From Isohypsibius dastychi (lineage: Eukaryota; Tardigrada; Eutardigrada; Parachela; Isohypsibiidae), in assembly GCA_034696485.1 (NCBI GenBank), contig JAQIWT010000830.1:1-14705 (forward strand): DNA of 14,705 nucleotides. The letters run 5' to 3'. Below are positions 1 through 9,579 of the stretch, one piece after another; positions within the stretch are counted from its first letter, which is position 1, and every line of letters begins with the position of its first letter. The translations under genes and the position numbers were made by a program. The notes below the pieces were generated by a model. That model did not search any database, had not been told where the DNA came from, and saw only the letters and a list, made by a program, of their open reading frames with translations.

Positions 1-164
1 CCATAAATCGAATATCATTGATTTTAATTTAATAAATTAAATTAAATCAATAAGTTATACGGACGCTCTTCCTACTCTTACGCGAAACAAAAGAAATTCC
101 ATCGGCTTTATTGCTGCCTGCCCTCAGTGAGAAATCCTATCCACGCAGGGCAATTGGCGCCTCA

Positions 165-186
165 TCCACTATCTTAAGATAGTGGA
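165..186. repeat. Perfect 22-bp palindrome
   Basis: The half-site TCCACTATCTT is followed directly by its reverse complement with no spacer. It could form a hairpin or be a symmetric protein-binding site. No gene lies close enough to assign it a role. Confidence 0.7.
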
Positions 187-1217
187 GAGCGCAGATGAAT
201 ACGATTTGTACTGCTCTACTTAGTGACACATATATGACGCTGGACTGAGGTCAGCCGCGCTGCGATGGGCGCAGCTATCTTAATATAGATCGTGCGGTGA
301 ATTGCATGATAGAGTTGTACCCGATCGGTCTATGATGGTAGAATTTTGGTCTGATCTTCTAGTCTTTCTGCTTCCATCAAGTTTCAACCTTAGCAGATAC
401 GCGACCGGAAAGGTTCGACTCCTCATAAGGCAGCTGAGAGGGTACATAGCACTGCAGTGTCTCATAGCAGAATGAGACCGGTGGTAAGCGTTTATCAATA
501 GTGGGGCAGTAAAACCGGTGTAGTCGAGAAGTTTGCCGATTCTGCCGATGACCACCTACTTTATTGAATTAATCGTGAGCTCGCGGCAATACAGAGGCGG
601 CAGAAGCTATGAATAGCAGCGAGCGCGCACATGTGCGCATTTGATGATCAGAAATTTGGACCAAGATTTGAAAGAGGCAGGCAGGATGAGTGAAGAAGTT
701 TTGAAAGAGGACGACAGGATGAGAGGTGGATTAAATACGACTGGCAAAAATGAGTGAATTCAGAAATTGATAATTGCATATCTAACATCACAACCATGAA
801 AAAAAACCTGACGTATGGTTAGAAAAAAATTAAAAACACTTCAAAGACCCAGTTTACAAAAATACTCGGCCGCTCGTACTTTTTTACTTCACGAACTTCT
901 GACGTGAAGTCTGAGATTTAGACAGAATTAGAATAAATATTTTCACCCGCCGAACGAGTTAGAATGAATATGAATGAAAAGCCATCAGCCAAAACAAATG
1001 GAAATGAATATAGAAAAGATCAAAACTCCCGCCCGAAAGTTTAAACAGACATGCACAACTGATTGACGCTGCTAACTAATTTAAATAACTAAGAATTTTC
1101 GTATCACAATATCTTTTATCCAACCCGACCGGGCTAACAGAAAAACATCAGCTACGACGAGGAACATCTACTGGCTTCTCAGTTCCTAAATATAGAGCAG
1201 AACCCCTTCCGGACCCA

Positions 1218-1233
1218 CCCCCCCCCCCCCCCC
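1218..1233. repeat. Poly-C tract (C16)
   Basis: Sixteen consecutive C, so G16 on the minus strand. It lies about 290 bp upstream of the BTB-family start codon. It is one of several long mono-G/C tracts in the window, and its length may be affected by sequencing error. Confidence 0.9.
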
Positions 1234-1386
1234 ATCTGAACTCCTTTTCGCCATTTCACACAGCGTGCACGCGTTTACTTTAAAACTCTCAACGGCTCAG
1301 TTTATGTTCTTTCGTCTTGGTCTTCGCGTCTTGTTTGTCCCCCTATCAGATTTGCTCTCTTTTTCTTCTTCGAATTCGGAATTCAG

Positions 1387-1504
1387 GTGAGACATTTGCA
1401 AGCAGCTGCAGACTTATCAGACCGATTGATATTGTGAAGCGTTGCTATTTTTCTCTGTGAACTCAAAATTTATCGACCTGTGTTCTCTTTTTCCCGCTTT
1501 TTAG
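1387..1504 (+). other. Probable 5'-UTR intron of the BTB-family gene
   Basis: A strong donor (ATTCAG followed by GTGAGA) pairs with a pyrimidine-rich acceptor (CGCTTTTTAG) six bases before the ATG at 1511. This fits an intron in the leader of the BTB gene. The acceptor could instead be a trans-splice site if the organism is a nematode; the sequence alone cannot decide. Confidence 0.4.
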
Positions 1505-1510
1505 ATCGCC

Positions 1511-3637
1511 ATGAGTTCCTGGCGGGATGAAATTGGGCACAGGCGTGTCCGGGATCGAGTGTCGTACATCGAGAATAATGGCAGCTTGGGGCCTACCGAG
1601 GACATTCACTTTTAATTCGAAGAACCCGGGAGAGCTCCTGTGACTATCGACGCCCGCAGACACGAAGCCAGTTCGTTTCAACCATAAAAATTAAAATCAG
1701 CATCGCATGTTTGTGTGAACGTTGATTAGATCAACCATTCGTGTTTGTTTTCAACTGCAGTTTGATTTGGAAACAAATTGCCTGACCTCACTCGATCCAA
1801 GGCCAAATACGTGAAACTATTCTTCATATAGCTCAAGCTCATTACTGCCGTCACGTAATATAATTTCTGTCGTTTTAGACTCGTGATGGCCTTCAAAAGT
1901 CCTGTAATGACTAGTCTGTTCGAAGGCCCATGGAAGGAAAAGGATCAAAAGGAACCAATCCGATTGCCGGATATCACACCAATGGCGTTTAAGCAACTCA
2001 AGTGGTACCTGAATTTATAATAATGTAAACAGTACATACATAATTTTCTTGCTGTTACTTGTACAACGAGAAAGTAATTCTGGAGGAAACCATGATACCA
2101 TTGGGGGCTGTCCGTTTACTTCACTCCGCCAAGAAATACATGGTTACTTCTCTTGCGAAGCGATGTCGGGTTTTCATCCAGAATTCGAATGAAACTGACT
2201 GGTGCTGTCGAGTGTACAATGAGGTAAGAATTTCGAAGACTAGTTTTTCCCGAGTGAATTTGGTGAATTCGAACCCAAGTTTTTCGTTCTTTAAAGGATT
2301 GAATTAATTCCTGATTTCAACAAATGATTGATCGACTGCCATTTATCATGATTGAATTATTATAACAGTTTTAAGTGATCGTCGAGTAAATTTACTTTAT
2401 TCACAGAGCATGATAATAAAATTCTGAAAGTTTCTCCAAGAGTACGCCACCTTTTATTTTTTCCTTTCTGTCGTTTCATATCAGTTATGTCAAAACTTCC
2501 AGAATATGTTCTAGCTCCGCGTTTCTCAGTTGCTCAGAATCGACGAGGACAAGGACTTGCCGGTGCAGTGTTCGGCTGCATGTTGCGACATGCCTCGACA
2601 GTGATGGGGTCTGCAGATTTTGTGCCCCTCAGCCATTAAACAATGACCGAGTTCATTGGAAGCCATACAGCTGAGTGCCGTGAGCAAAAAATATACAAAG
2701 GAATGATGCAGTAAGAACAATATTCAGATCATTCTGCTTCATTGTGCAAGTTTTGATTTTTACAGTTGGGCTAGAGGGCAGTTCGACGAAAATGCACAAA
2801 CGGATGCAATACATATGCGAGATATTATGGGAGATGCACTTGAGCACCTGCGCGTATTCCGCATGAACAGCACCGAATTCGGGAGAGGACCCGCAAAGGT
2901 AATATTGAGTCCTTTGTTTCCGCGACATAATACTGTTCAAGGATATTTTATTACAATATCTTCTGACGGTGGAGGAAAACTACAAAGTGTTCATGGGTTA
3001 TGCCGATGCCGCTGCCTATCGAGATATTTTCAGCCTCGAGACCGACCGGAAGATACATCCGATCTATATTGACCAGAAGCTCGAAGCTGTTGTCGACAAC
3101 AGATTCGAAGATGCGGCCATTTTCTTCTTGAACCTGATCGCTGAATTTTGTAAAGACCTCACGCCAAACCAAGGGAAAGTGCTGGTGAAGGTGTGGCGAG
3201 ATGTTCGTTATCGACGCGGAAATATTGCAGCTGGATTCCGGGTCTTCTGGAATGGCAAGGGATGGGTGTCGCAGCTTGCGAAAATTAGAGTGGGAGAGAC
3301 CCTCACTTTATCTACCGGCGACGTTGTTGAGGAACTGCTGCAGCCGGAGATTTCTGGATTTGAGTTCGGAAGAGGAATGGTGGCATTTCGGACCTACGAA
3401 ACGACTGATGGTGGTAGAAAGTACATCATCTTCGAGTTGCAGATCGGTGTGAGTTGAGACTGTACTCCCGCTGCCAATGCGGTTGTTATCGGAAGTTTTA
3501 CAGGTGAGGTGGAACCGTTCTTTGATTATTTGAAGTTCATGAAGAAAAAATCGATGGGAACTGCCAGAACGCAGATGAAAATCCACCTCACCGAGAAAGT
3601 TCCATACTCCCAGATATACCTTGATTACCCCTATTGA
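1511..3637 (+). pseudogene. BTB-BACK domain protein, 5' half disrupted
   Basis: Likely exons: 1511-1674, 1879-2004, about 2062-2223, 2485-2710 (frame broken), 2766-2898, 2942-3446, 3504-3637. Exon 1 opens with MSSWRDEIG..YIENNGSL.., the usual lead into a BTB fold. Exons 2-3 give SPVMTSLFEG, IRLPDITPMAFKQL and LLHSAKKYMVTSLAKRC, typical of BTB adaptors of the BTBD2/3/6 type. Exon 5 (WARGQFDEN...EFGRGPAK) matches the end of a BACK domain. Exons 6-7 add about 210 residues I do not recognise; they are not an evident PHR domain. Damage: TAA at 1613-1615 inside a BTB strand, no AG acceptor before exon 3 (a T-rich run ends in TG), TAG at 2512-2514, and a frame change between 2602 and 2642. Exons 5-7 join in phase and end at TGA 3635-3637. 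Such proteins usually bind cullin-3. Pseudogene status is inferred. Confidence 0.6.
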
Positions 3638-3849
3638 TTTGCTGAGAACATTGTTGCGAATGAATGACTTCCGATACTTTTCTTCTGACTTTTCTATGAG
3701 TGATGGCGTAACGATTAACGATTTGGACTGTTTATCTGATTTTTTTATGAACCAAGCGGCGTGTTATACAGAGAATGCATTTTACATCAGAAAAAATAAT
3801 GCCTCTGAAAGAACCATATCGGGAGGCAAAAGTATGAGGACTCTTATTA

Positions 3850-3855
3850 AATAAA
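3850..3855 (+). promoter_or_regulatory. Polyadenylation signal AATAAA
   Basis: A canonical AATAAA lies about 210 bp after the stop codon of the BTB-BACK gene on the same strand. No other plus-strand gene end is near, so it probably serves that transcript. Confidence 0.4.
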
Positions 3856-3990
3856 AACTCTCAACACCTTTCAATCTGTTGTGAGGTTGCTCTTAGCAGA
3901 ACCTACACTAAAGACTAGTGAAATAGATTCAGGAATTGTTAGAGAAAGAACAAAAAACTAGACTTGTTGCGGCGTTGAACTGAAATTCAG

Positions 3991-4636
3991 GCAATCGAGA
4001 ATCTCAGCTGCATTGGAATCAATTTCGGAAGCTTGGTGACGTTAAAACCAAAGTCAGCGCTGTGCGTCTTCCGTCTGAAACTGTTCCGATTTACTCTTCC
4101 TGCTTCACACCTTCTGCGTTTAACCAGATCAATAACCTTCCGACATGCTCGTAGGCGGGAATGAATCTCATTCTGTACTTCCATCTTCACAGCATTGGTG
4201 GAAATGCTGGGGGGATGCAGATGTCTTTCCTCTTGTTTACCTGAAGGCGGTTCAAATTCATTTTAATTTTAAAATTTTCACGAGCTCAGAATCAGATCAT
4301 GTTCAAGAAAATTCGAGGTTCCGATATCAAACCGACGGAGCCTGGTTTTCTTCAACAATTTAAAGCCGAGCTGGTTATGAGGAAGGGCCGACGATGGATG
4401 ATAAGGTAAGACACTTGGTCAGTGTTGAATCTACGATACAGAAACACGTTTTGATAGTCATGTCATCTACTTCGTGTTCATCGATTTTTTTTTGACCTGG
4501 AAGCTTCAGCTTTTCTTTTAGTTGATTTGGTGTTCTGTTCAGAAACAAGAATTACCAAAGTTTGTTGGCGATGGATCAAATGACAGACCAAATGAAAAAC
4601 CTCAGATTATCGTCAATGAATTTATTAATTAAATAA
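3991..4636 (+). CDS. Unrecognised multi-exon gene (provisional)
   Basis: A set of possible exons with fair splice sites: 3991-4150 (after GAAATTCAG; reads NRESQLHWNQF..KTKVSAVRLPSETVPIYSS.., donor GTAGGC), a short one from 4193 (after CTTCACAG; IGGNAGGMQMS..), 4290-4405 (after GAGCTCAG; NQIMFKKIRGSDIKPTEPG..RKGRRWMIR, donor GTAAGA) and 4543-4636 (after CTGTTCAG; NKNYQSLLAMDQMTD.., stop TAA 4634-4636). The 4405-to-4543 junction keeps phase and runs to a stop; the junction between the second and third pieces does not close in any frame I tried. No start codon was found for the first piece. The product is basic at its C-terminus and matches no family I recognise. It could be a real small gene, a decayed gene or chance. 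Confidence 0.3.
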
Positions 4637-5578
4637 TTAATTAATTAAAACTTCGATTTAATGTGTGGTTGTGAACGCAAAATATAATCTTGCGATCACC
4701 GGTTCGGTGTGTCCAGAATACTTCAAGAAGGAACATCAATCGTTACATGCCATGCAGTCTGAACCCAGTTTTTGCGCGCGAACTCTGTTGTTTGCCTCAC
4801 AAGCTCACTCGCCCTAAAACAAATTCGTGATTATGACCGCGAACTGAGAACTGCTCATTGGGAGATAAACTCCTAAATTCTAAATTGAGTGTGAGAAATA
4901 ATCCTGGAGTTTGTACCATATTACAGGCGAAACTCTTCCTTTGCCAAATGAAATGGCCAGCGTGATCGGATATCGATACCGGAGTAAAAATATCACAAGG
5001 GCTGATCAGCCTAACTAGTTGAAGTTCCGTGGACTAAATAAATTTGAAGCAGAGGGATTACAGAGAGACGGGAGATAAACAAGCAGATGTTGTTGAAGAA
5101 ACGAATTTTCTCTTTGCTTCACATCAGTAAAACAAATTGATCAGTGAGATTCAGCTAGAAATAACTGATGGTCATCTCCCAAATAAGTTCGAGATTATGA
5201 AATAAAAATGAGAATAAGAGAGTTGTATGAAAAACCGACCGTTGAATTAAAGTGTGAAAACGCCATTTGAAAACAAAACGCAAGATAAGCAGTCCAATGC
5301 AGTAAGATATTCCGGTAAATAAAAGTAACAAACGTTCGGAGCATCTGGGTTCCAAATTTTCTATGTTTTCGAGTGCAGCAGTTAGTTTCGAACATTGTCA
5401 GCAGTTGTGGAAAAACGAGACCCAGTTTCACCATAAAACAGTTCAGAGACAACTGCCAGACAATGAGGTAATTATTGCAACAATAGAATACGACAGAACT
5501 GAAAATATGATTCGTCCCTATGGATGAACAAAAAAGCAACCAGTCGTGAATTGAAAAATCGGTACAAAGTAAGTTCAG
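4637..5578. other. Intergenic stretch between convergent genes
   Basis: No convincing exon was seen on either strand. It begins with an AT-rich block of TTAATTAA units and includes the sequence just 3' of the minus-strand JmjC gene, so part of it is presumably that gene's 3' UTR. Minus-strand open frames at 5155-5539 are hydrophobic and cysteine-rich without recognisable motifs, and are best read as UTR. Confidence 0.4.
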
Positions 5579-7965
5579 TTATTTTCGTGTAGGAAAACAC
5601 ATCTTATCGAAATCCATATTGACAACCTTCTCAATGGCGGTTTTTCCTCTTGCAGTGAATGATATATACCGACGTATCTGTCCACGCGATGACCGTGAAC
5701 CAGTGTTGTACACGGGTTCCTGGTTGTTGCAACGGAGCTCGTCCTTGAGGCCTGGGAGAGCTTGCATAATACTCGTTCCTAGTTGTTGCGCTACACTCTT
5801 CGGTACATTGTAATGCTTCTCGGTCAGCCAGCTATAAAGTTTTGGTTCATCATAACACGAGTGATGCTTAGAACAAGTCGTACCTTGTATAGAATTCAGT
5901 GAGGGCCGTTGCTAGAACCATCGAGCTTCTATCAAACTTCAAGTTTTGGATGACCCTAGAACAGAAAGGAATGAGTGACGCTTTTCAGAGCACCGAGGTC
6001 CATGTTCTCACCATTTCTTGCGTTCTTCCATCGGCGCATCAGGGCGTTTCTTCTTGATGATCGCACGTGAATTAGATTTCTGAGAGACTGTAAAGAAAAG
6101 GTGAGTTGAAGAATGAGGAGAACCTTGTGCAGTTACATTATAATGAAAAGAAAAAACCTCTAGGAGAGCGGTCAAAATAATCACCATAATACAACATTAG
6201 CTTCCAATAAAGAGAACGCGCTGGATGAAATCCAACAAACAAGGAATGATAAATTGATTCCGGTTAAATTTGAGAGATTGGTTCAAATATGCAAAACAGG
6301 TAACCGCTTACTCACCGGTTGTTGGTTTCTTTTGCATTTCGACATTTGGATACTTGTATTTTCCAGTTGGCTTGACACGGCTGCGTTTCCAGTTTTTCAG
6401 CTCTTCCGGTTGGAATTTAGCTATGAGTTCGCCAACAGGTAAACGAACGGAAGTTCCCACGCATGTGCAGAAAGAAGCTGATTTAGCAACATCTATCCAT
6501 CCTTCACTTGCAAAGTTGACAGCCTCAGCAACGTTGAATCCGAGATTGAAACCCATGTGCGCAGCTTTTGCCCAAACGACGATAAATTCACCTCGATTCT
6601 GAACCATCTAGGTGGAGGAAATCATGAGTCATGATAGATTAAAAAGTATCACCAATATATTTACTGTGGCAAACGGAATTCCGGCAGCACGGAGAACTGC
6701 CGGTGAAACGGCATAGTTCTTGTGTCGCATTGGTGATTTACAGTTTTCGGAGACATCATCGAATATATCTTCAAAACAACTAAATCAGTATAACGATGCT
6801 GAACGTTATTCTCTCCGATAACACGAAACTGAAAATAGGTTCACATATTGATTTCCTGACAAAGCTCACCGTTGAAAAGTGCTTCGAGTTGTTGCTTGCA
6901 GTGTGGTGGAACGCCGTACCAAAACTTTGGTGCTCCACGGTGTACGAAGTTGATTGATTCAGTATCGGCTTCCTTGATGTGCCAGCAAGAACACGATCCA
7001 AAGGATCCATAATATAAAAAGGGTCGATTGAATCCTGGCACCGTTTCCAATACATTCAGGTCGGATTGTAATTCGTTCAGGTTGAAAGGCACCTATTTGA
7101 ATGACACATGAGAACTGAAAAGGTCTACATCTTACAATGACACTCACGCCAGAGTCAAAAAGTGAAGCACCCTCCTTGGTCAGATCCATGCCGTAAACTG
7201 CTTGTCGTCGGGTAATCGTCTTCCAGATCATTTTGACGGAAGCATTGAGTTCCTTGTTTGACGGATTTCGAGATTCAAAGTTGGGTGTGTTCCTGGCGAA
7301 CTTGGTTTGAGAAGCTAGCTTGCGGAAAGCACCCAATGTAGTCGGCGTTGGTTTGAGTGTCGATCTCCGAAATGCTTGTGTCCCAAGGTTCCGACTGAGC
7401 TTGTTTGGATCGGAGGCGGTAAACAGTTGTCGCTCAATAAAATTAATTTCGACGTCCTCTGGAGCAGCACATTCTCGTACAGTGGGCTTCCATGAGGGAG
7501 GAGGAATTATCTGAAACCAAAAAAAGCTTTAAATGAAGCTCACTCGGTTGTTTGCACTATGTGAAACGGTAATTTCGCGCGAGTCGGAAAGACCAGAAAT
7601 CACCGTGACATATTTTGTTATGCGCTGGAAAGTCTAGTTGAGTAATATGTAAACTGGAAAGTCAGGGTCTAGTGCATAATTTTCATGAAATAGGGTCTAG
7701 TGCATAATTTCCAGAAGATATTTACGATTTGGTTTCAGCACAAGTCTGGTGAACATCTAGTGATTCTTTGTCACGAGCGATCGTCTTGTGTCATTTCGGA
7801 ACTTACCTTTGAGAAAGGCGCCTTGTCGGCATTTTGCGATTTCATGAACTTGATGTAAGCTGGAAAGTCGTTCATTTGCTCCAACGTTGGATAGTAAATC
7901 CGAACGTCGGCGTTCATTCCAAGGTAAGCGTGATTAGGTTTCCGGGGCAGCTTTAACTGGCTCAT
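5579..7965 (-). CDS. KDM4/JMJD2-like JmjN-JmjC protein, altered iron site
   Basis: Eight exons, reading 7965-7807, 7510-7148, 7092-6870, 6768-6665, 6607-6316, 6087-6012, 5955-5884 and 5831-5579, splice in phase into 513 residues. An in-frame TAA just upstream supports the ATG at 7965. JmjN lies near residues 15-65 (YYPTLEQMNDF); JmjC spans about 190-350. In KDM4A numbering it keeps Y132 (VYGMD), N198, K206 (SINFVHRGAPKFWYG), H276 (H300 here) and the zinc set C258, H264, C330 and C332. The iron motif HxE is H212-I-K214, so the acidic ligand is missing. KDM4 enzymes remove methyl groups from H3K9/H3K36 in the nucleus using iron and 2-oxoglutarate. Residues 381-513 are basic and unrecognised; PHD and Tudor domains are absent, as in the similarly short KDM4D. 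Family call sure; catalytic loss inferred. Confidence 0.85.
7511..7806 (-). other. Intron 1 of the JmjC gene, with a tandem repeat
   Basis: This intron splits the JmjN-coding region: the donor is AAAG|GTAAGT and the acceptor is GGTTTCAG. At 296 bp it is the longest intron of the gene and contains a 28-bp tandem repeat at 7665-7710. It is phase 0. Confidence 0.7.
7665..7710. repeat. Tandem repeat, 28-bp period, about 1.6 copies
   Basis: GGGTCTAGTGCATAATTT occurs exactly at 7665-7682 and again at 7693-7710. A related CTGGAAAGTC word appears twice just before it (about 7625 and 7654). It sits in intron 1 of the JmjC gene. Confidence 0.8.
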
Positions 7966-8785
7966 TTTCACTTAAAGGGTCGAGGTTCTCCAAGGTATAA
8001 TCCAATCCAGTTATTGCAATATGACGTCCCTAAAGAAAATGTGATCAACTGCTTCCGAGATCAGGTGTTTTGGAGAACGCTATCTATTCTACGCCATGTT
8101 TTGTTTAATGTCGAATGAACATGAACCTGAAATACCTTATTTCCATTTTTGCTACAAAAACAAAACAGAAATAAATTTTCCATTTTCGCTACAAAAACAA
8201 AACAAATAAATTACAAGAAATAATTCCAATTCCAGAATTTTAGGCATGACCCCTCTCCTTTTTTACGTTTTGCTAAACAAAAACGCAACGCTCTTCCTGC
8301 AACTCGCCTTATCCAGCGAAATTCTGAATTCCGTCTAACATGGTTATCTAAAACTCAATCACTTGGTCCACAAGTAAGAGTCTCTATATGGGAACTCTGA
8401 AATCGCGACGACAAGGGAAAAGATCAACATGGCTCATTCCCTCACCACACCGCGCTTAATTGATACTTCGCTATATTTCCAATCGGCAATTGTACTCCTC
8501 CAACAACATAAGAATTGAGAGTCACTGATATCCTCGATAATAAAAGCGAGATTCCAATCTATGAAAATAAATGAACCAAATCAGAATCTGGATCGCGGAA
8601 TCAAGACGACACATTGCTTTCCTCGATCTGAAAATCGCTCCACCGAATAACATGATTGTTTAATTAGTACCTGTTTGCAGCAGCTGGTCATCAATGAGCT
8701 CCTCTTATTCACACATCACAAGAACGAACATCCGAATAAAGAGCAGTCTCCTTTAACGTTTCTCTGCAATCTGAAAAAGTACAAA
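7966..8785. other. Upstream region of the JmjC gene, no gene seen
   Basis: This stretch should contain the promoter of the minus-strand JmjC gene. I see no clear TATA box or exon. It holds a tandem duplication at 8141-8212 and otherwise unremarkable AT-rich sequence. Confidence 0.4.
8141..8212. repeat. Tandem duplication, about 36-bp unit
   Basis: Two adjacent copies of TTCCATTTT(T/C)GCTACAAAAA followed by CAAAACA(GA)AATAAATT, at 8141-8177 and 8178-8212. They differ by one T/C substitution and a 2-base gap, so the duplication is fairly recent. It lies about 200 bp upstream of the JmjC gene's start codon. Confidence 0.8.
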
Positions 8786-8914
8786 ATGGAGGCATCTGTG
8801 ATGGCGTCTCTCCTCGCTAGTGCGGCAACTTATGGTACCCGCTTGATCGTAGTGGGTAGTGTTATTCCCCTTGTTACTTTCATAGGAACAGTGTGTATTT
8901 CTGTGGCGTACTGA
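8786..8914 (+). CDS. Small hydrophobic ORF, 42 residues
   Basis: The ORF from ATG 8786 to TGA 8912-8914 starts MEASVMASLLA, followed by YGTRLIVVGSVIPLVTF and IGTVCISVAY, giving one probable membrane-spanning or signal-anchor helix. The pattern weakly recalls the N-terminal segment of nematode cuticle collagens, but no Gly-X-Y repeats follow. A second open frame without an ATG (about 8930-9150, including TTTRTFLKEL and VTCTTCQRR) follows after a stop in another frame. Either could be an exon of a gene I cannot assemble, or chance. Treat as hypothetical. Confidence 0.2.
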   Translation: MEASVMASLLASAATYGTRLIVVGSVIPLVTFIGTVCISVAY

Positions 8915-9571
8915 GTGGGGAGGGTATACTGGTAGGGGGCCACGGTTAATACACCTTATGTTTCAACTACTACCAGAACCTTTCTTAAGGAGCTTGTTGC
9001 AGTTGCACTGCGCTATCAAGCCACCACACTGCACCACGTAACTTGTACCACGTGTCAAAGGAGGAGTGAGCGTTTAGAGAGAATTAAGGGAGAAATTTGT
9101 CTTCTGATTTTATTTCCGACTGATTCGAGTTTGACCTCACTAATGTAAGGCGACATATTCTGTAGAGAATCCAAAGCTCTACAACTGAGTTGTAACAGGT
9201 TTTCTGAAAACCATCAGGAAAGCCGTACACCTACTTTTTGAGAAACCCGGTGAAAACGTGGATTTTTATAGAACCGTCCGATCAACATATTGTCCCTCCC
9301 CCAGTACACATTAGAGGAGCCGTGAGTACGGAGGTTAGGAATAGTACGATACATCCTTATCTTTGCCCACTTCATCCAGTGTGTCTGGAGCACTGTACAT
9401 CAGTTTCGAAAATACATCCTTTTTTAGCTGTCGCAACGTGCGATATCTACCTTTTGTTGAGCATACAAAAAAACCGGAGGAAGGACTGCGCATGATATAA
9501 TTTCGCTAATCACCAACATTTTTTGATTTATAATACAGCAAACTCTCTAAATCTGAACGCGCTCGGGACCG
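8915..9571. other. Non-coding or unassigned stretch
   Basis: Apart from the ATG-less open frame noted for the small ORF upstream, no gene is supported. The 85-codon plus frame at 9238-9495 has no recognisable motif or supporting splice pattern. Confidence 0.35.
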
Positions 9572-9579
9572 GCGAAGTC

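Larger units (their letters stand above)
1..1300. other. 5' non-coding stretch, no gene recognised
   Basis: No open frame here has recognisable motifs or a phase-consistent chain of splice sites. The minus frame at 280-555 is open for 91 codons but resembles nothing I know. The stretch holds an AT-rich imperfect palindrome near 18-52, a perfect palindrome at 165-186, a 14-bp perfect palindrome at 625-638, an imperfect direct repeat (TTTGAAAGAGG...GGATGAG, near 667-690 and 703-727) and a C16 tract. The last part is probably upstream sequence of the BTB gene to the right. Confidence 0.5.

Noticed and set aside
280-555. 91-codon minus frame near the left edge
   Set aside because: No recognised motif, no phase-consistent neighbouring exons and no context; insufficient for a gene call.
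2526-3172. Several minus-strand open frames opposite the BTB-BACK gene
   Set aside because: They are antisense shadows of exons whose plus-strand translation matches the BTB-BACK family.
4610-4650. AT-rich palindromic block of TTAATTAA units
   Set aside because: Simple AT sequence readily forms such palindromes; it was not treated as a regulatory site or origin.
5155-5539. Overlapping minus-strand open frames of 66 and 114 codons
   Set aside because: Hydrophobic, Cys/Phe-rich composition without motifs, just 3' of the JmjC stop codon. Better read as 3' UTR.
6308-6602. Plus-strand frames of 62 and 110 codons opposite JmjC exon 5
   Set aside because: The minus strand encodes conserved JmjC residues here, so these are shadows.
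9238-9495. 85-codon plus frame
   Set aside because: No domain, no supporting splice pattern and no recognisable composition; treated as chance.
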